Source: Nepenthes gracilis (taxonomy: Eukaryota; Streptophyta; Magnoliopsida; Caryophyllales; Nepenthaceae). From it: a stretch of DNA of 64,000 nucleotides. Location of the stretch: NCBI GenBank assembly GCA_033239525.1, contig BSYO01000006.1, positions 19,926,175 through 19,990,174 of the forward strand. The letters are read 5' to 3'. Made by a program: the position numbers and the translations under genes. Below are positions 50,266-62,660 of this stretch, piece by piece (within the stretch, counting starts at the first letter, position 1; each line of letters opens with the position of its first letter). The notes beneath the pieces were generated by a model that had not been told where the DNA came from, searched no databases, and worked only from the letters and a program-made list of their open reading frames with translations.

Positions 50266-53200
50266 CTAGCACTTGAGAAAGTCACAATTTCATTTGCTTT
50301 CTAGGAGACACCAAAGGCGTCTACATATCCTGATTGGTCAACCTCCATGCAGGTGTGCAATGAAAAGAATAGTGTGTTCAATTCATTTTCAGATATATAC
50401 TTGCTCTGCTTTTGTGTATGTGTGTATTTCTTTCTTTTTGTGGGAAAGATTTTTTTTTTCCATCTTTTGTTTGTTTTTTTCTTTTTTTTTTTGGGGGTGC
50501 TTTTTATTTTAAGTGGGGTGGATTTGGTTGCTTATGTCTAAAAGGGCAATGTAATGGACGGGGCTCCCAGATTATAGGATTAAGATAAGATTATATATGT
50601 GAACCTATATCCTTATATCATGGGAGGCCATTTTATATTTTGTTTCCATACCTCTTAAGTGATAATACACTCGTGCCTGATTAGCCATATTAATATGCTA
50701 GCTTAGAGCATAATTTCTTTCTCAGGCCTATCATGCTGCTGGAGCTATACCACCTTTTTATGCCTCAACTGTTGCATCTCCAACACCCCATCCCTATATT
50801 TGGGGAGGGCAGGTAAATGCATCCTCTTCTTCTTAAAGCATGCTTGATCTTATTGATAGTGCCACTTGAAATTATGAATGTAAAAGGTTTTGTATCCATT
50901 TTCAGCATCCTTATATTCCACCGTATGGCACTCCAGTTCCGTACCCTGCTATGTATTCTGTGGGAGGAGTTTATGCTCATACTAATATGGTAACGATAAT
51001 AATTTTGTTCTATGATTTTATGATTAATATTACTTTGTGCTAGTATTGCTCCTTAGAGATTTACTGCTAGGTATCAGTGGAAGTTTGATTTTTCCGAACA
51101 AATGTTCTTCCTTCTGTATTAGTGCATACATTAATAAAAAGCCTATGTACTAGAATGGGGAACTGCAGGTTTAAAATAATTTGATCAATTTGAGACAAAT
51201 GGCATCATGAAGCATATAGAAAGTGGTGACCCTCTGCCGCCCCCAAAAAAAAAAAAAAAAAGGGGAAAAAACTAGAGAGTGGTGACCCTTAAAAGGAATT
51301 TCTTTGCCAGTATTGAGGATCCGAAAAAAGGAAAAACTGTCCACCCAGGAACATTCAAGAAAAGACTTGATGTGCATTTTGGGATACATTTTCCCCGATG
51401 TCATATTTTGTTTATTTTATGTTTTTTAGGTTACTTTCAAAGGTTCTATAATGGGATTCCATGTCTCAAACTCATATGTTTGCAGACTCCAAATGCATTG
51501 CAGAATAACACAGAGATGGAAGGAAAACCTGCTGATGTAAAAGATCAAAGTTCTACAAAGCTGTTTTCAAAGGGGAACTCGGGTTTAGATAGTGGAAAGT
51601 GTGAAGAGAATGGAAAAGCAACTTCAGGTTCCGGAAGCGATGGTGCTTCAGATGGGTGAGTGAACTTCAACATCTGCCGTCACAAGCTATTCAGCATAAT
51701 TAAATTATTCAATTCTTGCCAATTGCTAATAATTGGGGTATTATTTTACTCACTCTGTCTTGATAACTGCTTGCAAATAGTGCTGAAAGTTGGAGTGAAG
51801 GTTCTCTGAATGCAAGTGATGAGAATAACAATCAACAAGTGCGTATTCTCCTATCATTTTTAATTTCTTTCATGAGTTATTTGCTCAAAGCTTCTTTAAG
51901 CCATGGCAATTTTCAGGGACACCGTAATTGGCTGCATTTTGTGTGTCAAACTCAAAGTTAAGGGTTTGTGTTTTGAGATGATAATCTGCTCTTTCTGTTG
52001 AAACTAGCTGGCATCTTCCATGCAGGACATTGCTTCCAGTAAGAAAGAAAGATTCAACCAGATGCTAGCAGATGGTATTCATCTCAACTTTGAGCTAAAT
52101 GATTATATTTCTTCTTCATCATCTCAACTTTGAGCTAAATGGTTTTATTTCTTCTTCAGTTAATGCAATAGATCTTTGATTTTTAGAAAACTTCTTTAGG
52201 TGCCAGTGCAAAGAATATTCAAGCTTCAGTACCAGTGAAGCCTGTGGTTTCTATGCCCGGAACTAATCTCAACATCGGCATGGATATATGGGATGCATCC
52301 CCTGCTGCTGCAGTAAAATCCAGTCCAAATACTAGCATATCCTCAGCAGTTGTTCCAGTGTTAGTAGATGGTCGTGAAGGTCTTATGCCTGACCATCCAT
52401 GGATCCAAGTACAAATACATACTTTAATGCATTTAAATGTTCCATTCCTGTTTTTAAAACAATGCTTTTCTGTGGATGCATGCATCAATGCACACCTTAA
52501 CATGAAAACTCAATAACTATGACCCCTAGCAGTTAGGGTTTTAATTTTGTGGAAACCATGGATGAGTTATTGATGCAGGATTATTCCTTATCTCCACATA
52601 GCAAACTCCGCAGTTGTGGAGGGGATAGTAGTAGTCTTTTCTAACCAAGCCAAGTCCACTGTCAAAAATCATATTTTGGGGTTAGAAGGCATGCCGGATT
52701 CCGGTTGCTTGAGCTATTTAGTTGTTTGACTTTTGTCCTAGTGGTGTAGGAGACCTATGAAGAGGGCTAGCTATTTTGTGAAGTTAAATAGTACAACTTA
52801 CAGATTTTTTCTTGCATCCTCTCATCTACATGAGTAGAAACAGAAGGCTGAACTAATGCAAGCAAAAAAGAAGTGTATCTATAACTTTTTGTACAAATTT
52901 CTCCTGACACGTTACTAATTCCCTTGGCTCACACACAAAATAAACTAGTACATAATCAGGCCATTACCAGCGCAAGCTATAAAATAGTTTTGGCGAGAGC
53001 AAAGCTCAAAATAGGCAGGCCTTGCCAGCCTTTTTAACCCAAAATAGGCTTGTTTTTTTATTAAGCAGGAGGAATTTGCAAATCCTCTAAACATTAGTTT
53101 TCCTGCACATGGATCCGCCAAGCCGGCCTTTTTAGGACCCCTTGCTTTAGGATTAGCCAGTTATATTTGTCTATGGGAACAGGGAAGGGATATAACTCAA

Positions 53201-53953
53201 ACGGTAGACTTAGCAAAATATTTGCTCCCTCATGTCAAAAGATGAGCACCAAGGGGCAAAGAGATATGCACATCTTGTTGCCACCAGCTGTGGTTATCAA
53301 GTGGTCATCGTCATATCAGCCTAGATATGATTTGCGCTAGCATTGACTAATATTTCTGTCTACGTAGCCATCAAGATGTTATTTAGATAAAAGATTCATG
53401 GGTTTGCACCTCTCGTTCTATTAGGATGAGCGTGAAATTAAAAGGCAAAAAAGGAAGCTATCAAACAGGGAGTCAGCCAGGAGATCAAGATTGCGGAAGC
53501 AGGTAAGACATGATTAATTGGCTCAATAAACTTGATCTTGCATATGAACATGCAAGTAAGATTCAATCATTTTGGAAAATAGATAATATGGAAGTGCTTG
53601 TTCTCATCAGGCGGAATGCGACGAGCTGCAAAGAAGGGTTGAAACGTTGAATAATGAAAATCGCTCTCTGAGAGATGAGTTGCAAAGGTTATCTGAGGAA
53701 TGCGAGAAGCTAACATCGGAAAATAATTCCATTAAGGTTTGCCTGAACACCACAGGTTTTTTTGGCCAGAAAACACCTGGCTTTGCATATGGCTGATGGA
53801 AGAAGACAAGCAAATTTTCTTAGATAAGTGATAGTTTTGCTTTTGGAACAGGAGGAATTAAACCAGCTATACGGAGCAGATGCCATAGCCAACCCCGGAG
53901 ATAAGAATCTTAACTCGGGTATTCCTCCTATTGGAGGAGAGGACGATGGTTGA
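50110..53953 (+). CDS. GBF1: Group G bZIP transcription factor, GBF1 type
   Basis: Eleven exons join in frame to 356 residues: 50110-50169, 50305-50352, 50726-50812, 50906-50989, 51486-51655, 51781-51838, 52026-52074, 52200-52408, 53425-53502, 53611-53736 and 53852-53953. The N-terminal part (about 30-95) is the proline-rich activation region of group G, with PDWSTSMQAY, ASPTPHPYIWGGQ and PPYGTPVPYPAMY. A Ser/Gly/Asp-rich middle follows. The basic region is at 261-281 with N269 and R277 in the N-x7-R spacing. The zipper has heptads L287, L294, L301, L308, L315, I322 and L329. Such proteins bind the G-box CACGTG as dimers in the nucleus, in light and ABA responses. GBF1 of Arabidopsis has 315 residues, so this is slightly longer. 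The first donor (gtcctc) is weak, and exon borders rest on frame and family likeness. Confidence 0.94.
50219..50262. repeat. Compound TA/TG microsatellite in GBF1 intron 1
   Basis: A run of TA units passes directly into a run of GT units 50 bases after exon 1, inside the 135-bp first intron. Its length may vary between individuals. Confidence 0.9.
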
Positions 53954-54680
53954 GAAGTAGAAGATAATACCTTCAGTGGCATGAAATTCTTTAGCAAACT
54001 CTCAACAGGAAACCATATCGCCGTAGTTAAGCATTTATAACATCGAATCCTCTGCCTATAACACGTTCGATTGTAACAGTGGGCTAGTAATTTAGGTGAG
54101 TCCTTGATTAACCACCTAGCATATGGTTTGGGGGATATTGTCTGCTCATGGGCGCTCCATTTTATTCTCTAGTGAGTCGGGTTTTTTCCTTAAAACTCAG
54201 CCAATTATCTTTTCCATTAATTTGTTTTTGCATTTGTTTTTTTTTTCTTTTTTTGTTTGTTTTCCGTTGATTTTGAGGTCTTCATAATTGCGGCGGCTTA
54301 CGAATGCATAAGATTGTAATGTTTTGCTGACTGATGAAAAAAGCTTGATTGATGAATACAGCCCCATGGATGCTATAGTTAGACCCATATGCATATTCAG
54401 GACTGAAATTAAAATTAAAAAATATAAATTTAACTTTAATTTTGTTGGAATTGAAATTAAAATTGGATAAAATTATAATTTTTATTGTTTTGATTGTATA
54501 ATAAATTATTATTTTAAGAGAAAAACAAAGTTGATATATGATTAATTTTTAATCTATTTATTAAAATTAAAAAAGTAGTCTCACAAATTTGAAATTTTTG
54601 ATGTGTAAAGATTGGTATGATATAATTTTTAAAAATTTTATTTTTTAGATGCATTTAATGTTTTATATGCATATTAATTT
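53954..54680 (+). other. GBF1-type 3' UTR and short AT-rich spacer
   Basis: The first 350-400 bases after the stop are less AT-rich and should be 3' UTR. Candidate polyadenylation signals lie around 54340-54360 (gattgatgaataca). From about 54400 the DNA is AT-rich up to the solo LTR. Confidence 0.5.
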
Positions 54681-56423
54681 TGTTGGGTTCCAACATACGG
54701 GCCCATAAAGCACGGCCCGGAGAAAGGTCAAAGCAAAGGGAAATACTTTCGTTTTGACGGGAAAGTGTTCATTCCTTTCTCCATAAAAGGACAGAGAAGG
54801 CACGCTTCTCAGCCATCTCCAGGCTGGCCTCTGTCTTGGGCAGAGGAAGGATAGCCCACTCATCATCTCTCCCTCTCTCTGACCTCGTCGAAAAGAGGGA
54901 AAAGCAGAGAACAAAACAAATCCCTAAACAGGGAAACGAAGCCTAGAAATGGTGGCTGGTGCCTTGGCTTTGCTCTTGCCAATCAGAACTCGAAAGCTTC
55001 AAGTGCAGCGCCTTGATCTCCCTGCCCTGATTTTAAACTCACCGGTGAAGTAGAGCAACACCAAACCTCGTCAATGGCGCCTGACCCTCTCTTCCCGCCT
55101 TCGTCAACGTAGGGCTCAAAGCCCTCTATGGCGGTGCCCGGAATCCCTTCCAAACAGGACGTACGGTCCCTGTAACCGCCATTCCTCTACAACGCCCTAT
55201 TCTTGGCGAGATAGAAACTCAAAATCCCTGAATCGAAGCTCGATCTCATGGGAAATCTATTCCTTCCAGTCGCACATCGGCCCGAGCAGGCGCAAAGTCC
55301 TCTCCACCTCTCCATCTGCGCCCGTCACCAGCAAAGCAGGACGTGGCGTTCTCCCCGCAACAGTGCCTCGCGATTCCTCCACAAATCTGTGCCGGATCGA
55401 GCATGGAGCTCACCAACAATGGCACTCAATCGCTATTTCCCCTAATCGAGAGACACGAAGCTCCCAACAGTAACCACGTCCCCAACAATGGCGGTCCTTC
55501 TTCCTCCTGTTCTCATCAAGAACAGAGCATGAAGCTCCCCCAAAATGACAACCAGGTCTGTCCCCAAATCACACCCAGAGCTCCTCACGGTGGCGAAGTC
55601 CAACAGCGTTCCTTAGCAGGGAACGCAAGGCTCACGGCAGAATGTGGAGCAGATCCTTGCTCCAGCCATGGCGCTTGGTCGTCATCCTCTAGACTCGGAC
55701 GAACGGGAACGCTCATCACGTCCCCGTGGAAGTTTAGGGTTCCCAGATGTTCGTTTGCTTCATCAACAGGTGCCTCTCGGCACGAAGAAGAAAGACCCCA
55801 GCCGGCAGAATACTGAGCGTTCACCTCGGGGCTCGACCGCCCGGACACACAGCTCCCCCGAGAAAGTATCCCGCGGCTCTTAACCGCACGTGTCCCACTC
55901 AGCTACCTTGGCCCATTAGGCCAATCTGATTAAACGGGCCCAACGGGTCCCGCACTCATTCCAGCGCACTTCGGGAGATCTTCAAATATTACCCGAGGCC
56001 CACGAACATCTAAAAGCCGCCCTCTGTCGGGCGCACCTCCGAGCCGCCCTCCACGAACGCACCTATAAGCCGCCCCTCTACCGGGCGCACTCCAAATCAC
56101 CCTCTGCGGGTATACAAATAAGCCGCCTTCTACTGGGCGCATCCATGGAGCTCACGCCTCCGACCACATCCCTCTCGCACTCCCCTCATTCTCGCATCTT
56201 ACGCATGTATTACTCCGTTTATTCTCGGAAGATATATCGACATGAGCGTGAGTCTTGGGGGACCAAAACCCCCCTCGGCCTCTAAACTCTCGCTTATTGT
56301 TTGTCAAGGCAGAGTCAGGAGTTCATAGAGACGGAGACCGGATCCTTCTCCCGACGCCGCCATGTGCTAGGAAATCCGAAGGCTCTCTAATCCGTACGGC
56401 AACCGCAGATCCGGGACGCAACA
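54681..56423 (+). mobile_element. Solo LTR of 1743 bp with perfect 5-bp target duplication
   Basis: It starts with TGTTGGGTTCC and ends with GGGACGCAACA, so the termini form the inverted pair TGTTG/CAACA. Both sides carry aattt (54676-54680 and 56424-56428). Base composition is much more GC-rich than the flanks. Near its start is a TATA-like ccataaaagg (about 54781). Its 3' third holds units of the cgggcgcac minisatellite (about 56000-56150), followed by a segment with gacatgagcgtgagtct (about 56239), as in other LTRs of this window. There is no gag or pol. The open frames inside (for example 55343-55816) show no domains. Confidence 0.85.
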
Positions 56424-56428
56424 AATTT

Positions 56429-57479
56429 GAACTTTTTTATGCCAGTAATCAATTTAGGTATAAACTAGACAATGAGCTAAGACACCACTTCCTTTATGGG
56501 GAGGTTTTGACAAGGTTATAAAGGAGCCAAATCATTCGCAAACACGTACGAGTCACAGCTCCATAGAAGCCCCTCAGATCTTATTTGTTTGCAAAACGGG
56601 CATCATCTAAACCTAATTTTTTAAATTCATTTGATAAATAAGCGACTCAAGCTCGACTCCTTATTTAATTTTATTAATAAATCATATTATACTCACTTAT
56701 AGACCTGTGGATACATTCATTTCCTACAGTAAAATGAAAAAACCCAAACATGTAATACAGTTTTTTAGTTATTATTTTATGATAAAAAATTAAATGATGT
56801 TAGAAAGATATTTTTTATCCACCTTTAAATATCATAGATAACGTGACATCTATCTATGCGTAATAATAGACTCATACAATAATAATGAATAGACAAATAT
56901 TATCTCACTCGAAGGTATTCCAATAATGGCTTGGCATGCAATCAAAATCTTCGCACTCTACTTACCAACTTCTCATTTGTCCATGTAATCTAATCTCGAA
57001 GACAAAGCAACACTTCCTTAGTCCAATAATTTCATAGCTTATACGATTCTAATAATACAATTTCATCAGGCAAATAAATGAAAACCTTCATTTTGATCCT
57101 AAAAGGACCTAGTAGGTCATCATCATCCACATCTCAGATTTCTTAATGAACAAACTCAAATATGTAACCTAACAAAAGTTTTTTTTTTAATTTTTTAATT
57201 TTTTTTGGTGTAAATGTAACCTAACAAAAGTAACCCAATATTACCCGACCCAAGCCATTTTCTTCTACCTTTTTAATCTCAAAGAAAAAATTAAAATTTT
57301 GATACAATTATTACAGTTTCTAGTCAGTTAAGTTAATAATAAATTTTATTAACAAATAATCAAATTTATGACCTATTAAATATAATTTTACTTGTAAAAA
57401 ACCTTTTAATTTTTTTTTCAACCATTAAACAAAAAGATAAATATCCTAAATCTTTAATTGATACGGCGACTGAAGGAAC
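56429..57479. other. AT-rich spacer left of the HVA22k-type gene
   Basis: No gene is recognised. It contains T runs near 57180 and lies between the solo LTR and the presumed 3' UTR of the leftward gene. Confidence 0.45.
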
Positions 57480-57697
57480 ATGCTAAATCATGCAGAGCTA
57501 AGATTATGGTTTTTTGATATTTACCCCATAGAACTCTGTGACAGTTCTTCCATCCATAGACATGGTATGGTAAAGCCTCTTAGCATCAGATGTGCAAAAC
57601 AACTCAGTTTGGCAGATACATATACAGACAGAAGAAAAATAGTGGCCATAAAACCAAGCAAGGGACACACCGGACCATTAAAGACGGAAAACGAGCA

Positions 57698-60600
57698 TCA
57701 CTCATCAAGCGTTGACCTGTCATCGGTATTTGTTCCTGGTTGGTCTTCAATTGCTCTTTGGTACTGTGGCTGCACCGAGTTTATGTCTCCCCTTATGATT
57801 CGGTCAGCTGTCTCAGACAAATAAGTTTCCAATTTCATGTCATGCAAAGATAAAGCAGCAGCAGAGAGCATAAGAAACAAGCTTCGTGCTCACCTGACCC
57901 CATAATTTTAGCAATCAGGGTCCTAACAAGCTTAATTTCTGCCTGGTGAGCGCTTATAAGTTTCACCTGCAAAAAACCAGAAAAACCCAAAATTTGGAAT
58001 AAATGCGCAACAGGCAGCGTAATAAAAAGGTGAACAAGCTTTAAGGGTGCACTGCTGAAGAAGCTGGGCGAGAGGGAGGACTTGTCAATCAGAAATCACA
58101 ACTAGCCAATCAACTGGCTTAAATATTGTAGGATGATAATGTGTAACACCAACTTACTGCAAAAAATTTCAAATATTTGGCAGAAAAACAAACATGTGAA
58201 AAGAGAGCATACCATTTCACGGTATACAAATCCCAGAACTTGATCAAATCTTCCTTGATATTTCAAGAAGAATGGACGTAGGTGGTTTGTATACAATTGC
58301 TTTGCCCCCTGTGAGTAAGGAAACATTTCTCAACCAAGCTCTTAAAAAATGAGTAAAAATATCTCAAAAAGCAGGAAGTGAATTGCATGGAAAGGACAAC
58401 TCAGGCACAATTTTTTCAAGGTGCCATAATTTAAGAGACTATTCATGCTCGTCTACAAGGGCCTTTTAGCCTTACAAATGCTGGCTCTAAAAGGGTGGCC
58501 TTGAGCACAAAGCTTCCGGCATTTTACAGCCTTTAGAAGGGTTTGATGTACATAGTATTACAAATATTAGCTGTGACTGACTAAAAATAAAGCAGCACGC
58601 CATTTGCTGTTGACAATTCAAACAGGTTAGCAGAATTTAGCTTCATTTTGCATTTCAAAATTAACCTTCTGGTATAAGGCTACTGTAGATGTAACATATC
58701 CAAAGGCAGACAATCAAATATCCTCTCGCCACTCTTGTTTACTTCCATAAACAGAAACCTAGGATTTAAGGCGTCAATTGGAACATTTATTGTGAGATGT
58801 CAAGGCAGATCAAGACAAAATATGTGTCTGTGTATGTGTGTATGGTTTAGTCATTCTCATTTTCTTTCACACAGAGAGAAGTTATAAATATAGAAACATT
58901 GATTTGAACTCACTTCAGCCATTGGCAGTTGAAGCCAGACAAGAAATGCAAATTTTAAATGGTAGTACAGTGGAAACCTGCAGGATGGACCAAATTATTG
59001 GGGGAATATCAGTAAGACATACATATAAATATCTTTTCCATTTCTATTGCCACTGACAGAAAATCTCTGGTCAGCAGGGCTTGAGGGCCCACGGAATTTA
59101 GACAATAGATACTACTATACCACATTTATGCTCAAAAGAAGTGATAGCTCTTTACTTTAATCAATCTTTTAAATGTGACCATAGACCACCACAAGCCAGG
59201 AACTAAACATACAATATCCATTCCTGAAGTGATAATGCTTCATTTTTGTCAATCTTTTGAATGAAAAATAAACAATAAAAATTATGAATCATACAGTATC
59301 CATTCCCAGACCCACTCCCTTATGAAAAAACAGAGAGGAGGACCACTATAAGAAACAAAAGGAACAGCTGCCCACTGAAGTCATAGACCTAGCTGGTTAA
59401 CATAAAAACATAACTTCTACTTAATGTTTGTGGAAGGAAGCAACTAAAGTGCCATAAGGAACCAGTGTTTTAAAATTTCTTTTACATTTAGTAAATAAGG
59501 CTACTACCTATGATACCATGACAGTGAAGAATTAGGCCACACTATTGGTCTTTCCATAACAGAGAAGCTCAAGAGCCAGAAGCAACACAATATCCAAATC
59601 TGACCACATCAAAATAACGTGTAACATGTAAAACAATATAATTTAGCAATTGCATGCATAACTATTGCTTGAAGTCAACAAGGGTTTCATTGGATCATAC
59701 CAAGATAAAAGCTTGTCTGAAAATACTTCAACCAGGCTGAAAGATCCATAAGCTGCAAATATTCACAATGGTCAAAAAAAGAAAATGAAATCTTCCGTCA
59801 AAAAATGTACAAGGTCAAAATCCATTAGCGCCAAATACTACAACCTTTGCATAATTCCATAGCAAGCTTTCCAGCATACTTTTGGGTAGAAACACAAAAT
59901 TGATAGATTTATTTGACGAGAATTCTATCAAGAGAAAATTCAGAGATACTGGCACAGGTTCCAGACCTATGCACCCTTATGATAAATCCTTTTCTATTCA
60001 ATTAATAAATCAACATTTTGCCTTTTTTGTCGCCTTTACTGAGGTGCTCTAAGCGGCTTACTAACTAATTAATAAAACCACAACAAGCACCTTCTTTCTC
60101 AAAGTCTAGTTTTTTGCTTGCTGCTTTAAAACGATCGTAGCATTAACGCTTTACTAACTAATTGAATAAAATCATGTAATAGGAGCCCTATCATAATCTT
60201 ACAAATTTTCAACTCTCTTTACCAATTAAGACTTTATTCATATCCCTACCGGTGGTTATTCTTCATTTATCATTCTATCATTTGTTGGGTGATTGGAATT
60301 TTTTCCCCCCTTGTCCAACCCTCCTAATTTATTAACATTAGAAATAGAGATAGAAATAGTTAGATGAAGTCAATGCCACAAGTGATGAATGCAGGCAACA
60401 GGGCTCGTATATTCTGGGGCCCTCTTTACCACATGGAAGATAATATTGTAAGCTAAAGCATACACACTGACTGGGAACACAACTTGGCTTCATAATTCTC
60501 TGAATACAGTTACTCAGCTGGTATCACAAACAACAGTTAAAAGACATACTAATGTAGATCTCTATGATAGCAAGCTTCTAAGCAACAACATGTTCAAACA

Positions 60601-62479
60601 GAGAAACTAATGTCCATTCATTAAATAAAGCATATTTTTGTCTCAGCTCTGAGAACAAGGCCAACCTGTCCAATATAAGAGCCATCTTTGTTGCTCATTC
60701 TGATCTTTACTTTCAATAGCTTTAAATGTTGAGTACACTGGCAATATTACCCCTACAGAACAGCTGAAGGATGAAAATGTTAATGTGGTAATCATTGCAT
60801 TTGCACTTTACCTTTTTGTGGGAATAGCCAAGCCAGCAGGTCATGTCACAGAAGGCAAGGGACATAAACATGAACTACATATATTCTCTCTATATATTCA
60901 AATTAGGCCTCCTCCTACCAAGAGTTGTAGATAGAATATATACAGATCATCCATAATGAAACAAATTTAACAAAACCCCCAGAAACACAACCTGTAAGTA
61001 TTCACCTACAGGACAGCTACAAACTGCTATTTCATGTTAAGACATACAGTTTTTCACATGCAAAAGCTCACCATGCTGTTCGAATTATGACGTTGGAACC
61101 AAGAGGGCAGAGGAGCAAGCGTAATCCTACCTGCATCAGAAGTAGGCCATTTGCATATTATACACTCGCTCAATTCATATAGCCCTGAAAGAATATTTCT
61201 AACCTAACAAAGTGTAACCCACAAGAAAACCCAAAACAGCTTGCTTCTGAACTAGCTGTTCAACGAAAAAGGACCACAATATACAGATACAGCAGGGACA
61301 ATTACACTACACAAAAGCATAAAATGGCTTACACTTTGATGCTACTACCATAGACCCTGTGGTGTGATCAACGAAGTGGAAATATGTCCCACCGAGTCTA
61401 TGAAAGGAGCAGCATCACATCCTTAATGTATCAAAATTTTACCATCCTTGGACACAAGTTTCATGCTCTGTTATATCTAACAAAGAAGCATTTCAGGCAC
61501 ATAGCTCAATTTTATACTACCCAGTACTACCCTTATGATATATTTTTTTATTTTATTTTTGGCTTTCCTGCTTTTCTAATTTTCATATAAACTTATGCAT
61601 AGCATTCATAAATCAGGGTCCAAGATCTATAAATGTCAAGAGTTAGGAATTATCCTTCTTCCCTTTCTCCTTATTATTTATATTGTGTTGTTCTTAAAAT
61701 AACATGCAACTGGTAACATAAGATCCTGAGGGGTTTTGTTATGGTGCTCTCAATGGTTGAGATTAATCCTCATAATATGAAAGATTGAGATTAAGTGAAC
61801 ATATTAAAATATTATCTTAACATCTACCTTCATCACTTTTAAATTGATCGCAGCCATTATGAGGACAAGAGGATTTCCGATTTGGGAGTACCATGACAGT
61901 ATCAGACAAGCCCTGATCGAGTTTATTAAGGCTAAGGTCCTCCGTTGGAATCAGTAGGCAACACGTTCAATCCTCATCCCACAAAACAATCGTCATCTAG
62001 CAAAAAATGAAACGTGTAATCTACAATCGTGTAATGCCTAGTTCAGAAGTACTAGAGTTCCATTCGACTATGCAAGCTTACATGCTGAGAAAAGCTGACT
62101 ATACATTATATCGACTCTCTCAGCGATAACAATTCGTGAAGCACTGAGTAGCGACTTTCGAAAAAGATTTTTCATTCCAGTGCTTGTAACTCAAGAAGTG
62201 CTTTTCGCTATTAAGTCAATATTTGAACATAAATACACCACTTTTCAGTTCCGAACCCTAATCACATCATCCTTACAGACAATCGTTCTCCATATACGAA
62301 ATTTATAGCCAGAGGAACCACTAAACTAGAGAATAAAACATAATTTCTCGTATCAGATGCAGGAAAGGTTAGAAAACCTTTGCGTTATTAATTAAGAAAA
62401 TAAAACAAAGTAAAATTAACAGATAAAGGAAGAGGAATTCACTGACGTCGCCGGAGATGTTTGATCCAAGAACAGACAT
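57698..62479 (-). CDS. HVA22K: HVA22-like protein, HVA22k type
   Basis: Eight minus-strand exons join in frame to 194 residues: 62479-62447, 61130-61072, 60763-60666, 59752-59701, 58977-58914, 58308-58213, 57966-57894 and 57807-57698. Each has a GT donor and AG acceptor. The TB2/DP1/HVA22 domain covers about residues 14-108. Hydrophobic segments lie at 16-44 (after GLRLLLCPLGSN) and about 62-100, including SWFPLYYHLKFAFLVWLQLP. A charged tail follows, with LRPFFLKYQGRFDQVLGFVY and SAHQAEIKLVRTL. HVA22 and DP1/Yop1 proteins shape ER membranes and act in vesicle traffic; HVA22 genes are often induced by ABA and stress. I chose ATG 62479 (MSVLGSNISGD) because the family starts there, although the frame stays open upstream to an ATG at 62650. 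Introns are 155 to 1316 bp. Confidence 0.93.
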
Positions 62480-62660
62480 GAAAGTGGGCGAGCTCGGAAA
62501 ACTTTGGTGAAGATACTTCCGGCAGATGAAAATTTCAAACTCCGGTTGCAAAGAAAAAGCGGCTCTTCCGAAATCTGATCTCCTCCTGGTCCCCCGATAC
62601 CCCCGATAAATTCGTCCTCCGATAGGATAGAGCCCTCTCGGCATAAACAACTTTTCCCCC
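62480..62660 (-). promoter_or_regulatory. 5' UTR and proximal promoter of the HVA22k-type gene
   Basis: The GC-richer stretch upstream of the start is consistent with 5' UTR. It also contains an in-frame ATG at 62650, so a product extended by 57 residues (starting MFMPRGLYPIGG) cannot be excluded from sequence alone. AT-rich DNA begins beyond 62660. Confidence 0.45.

Noticed and set aside
50170..50304. GBF1 exon 1 reading through into the TA/TG microsatellite
   Set aside because: The read-through gives Ile-Tyr and Cys-Val repeats, while splicing to 50305 restores the conserved PDW segment.
55343..55816. 157-codon open frame as a gene inside the 54.7-56.4 kb block
   Set aside because: The block has clean LTR termini and a target duplication, the frame has no domain, and it overlaps other frames of similar quality in GC-rich DNA.
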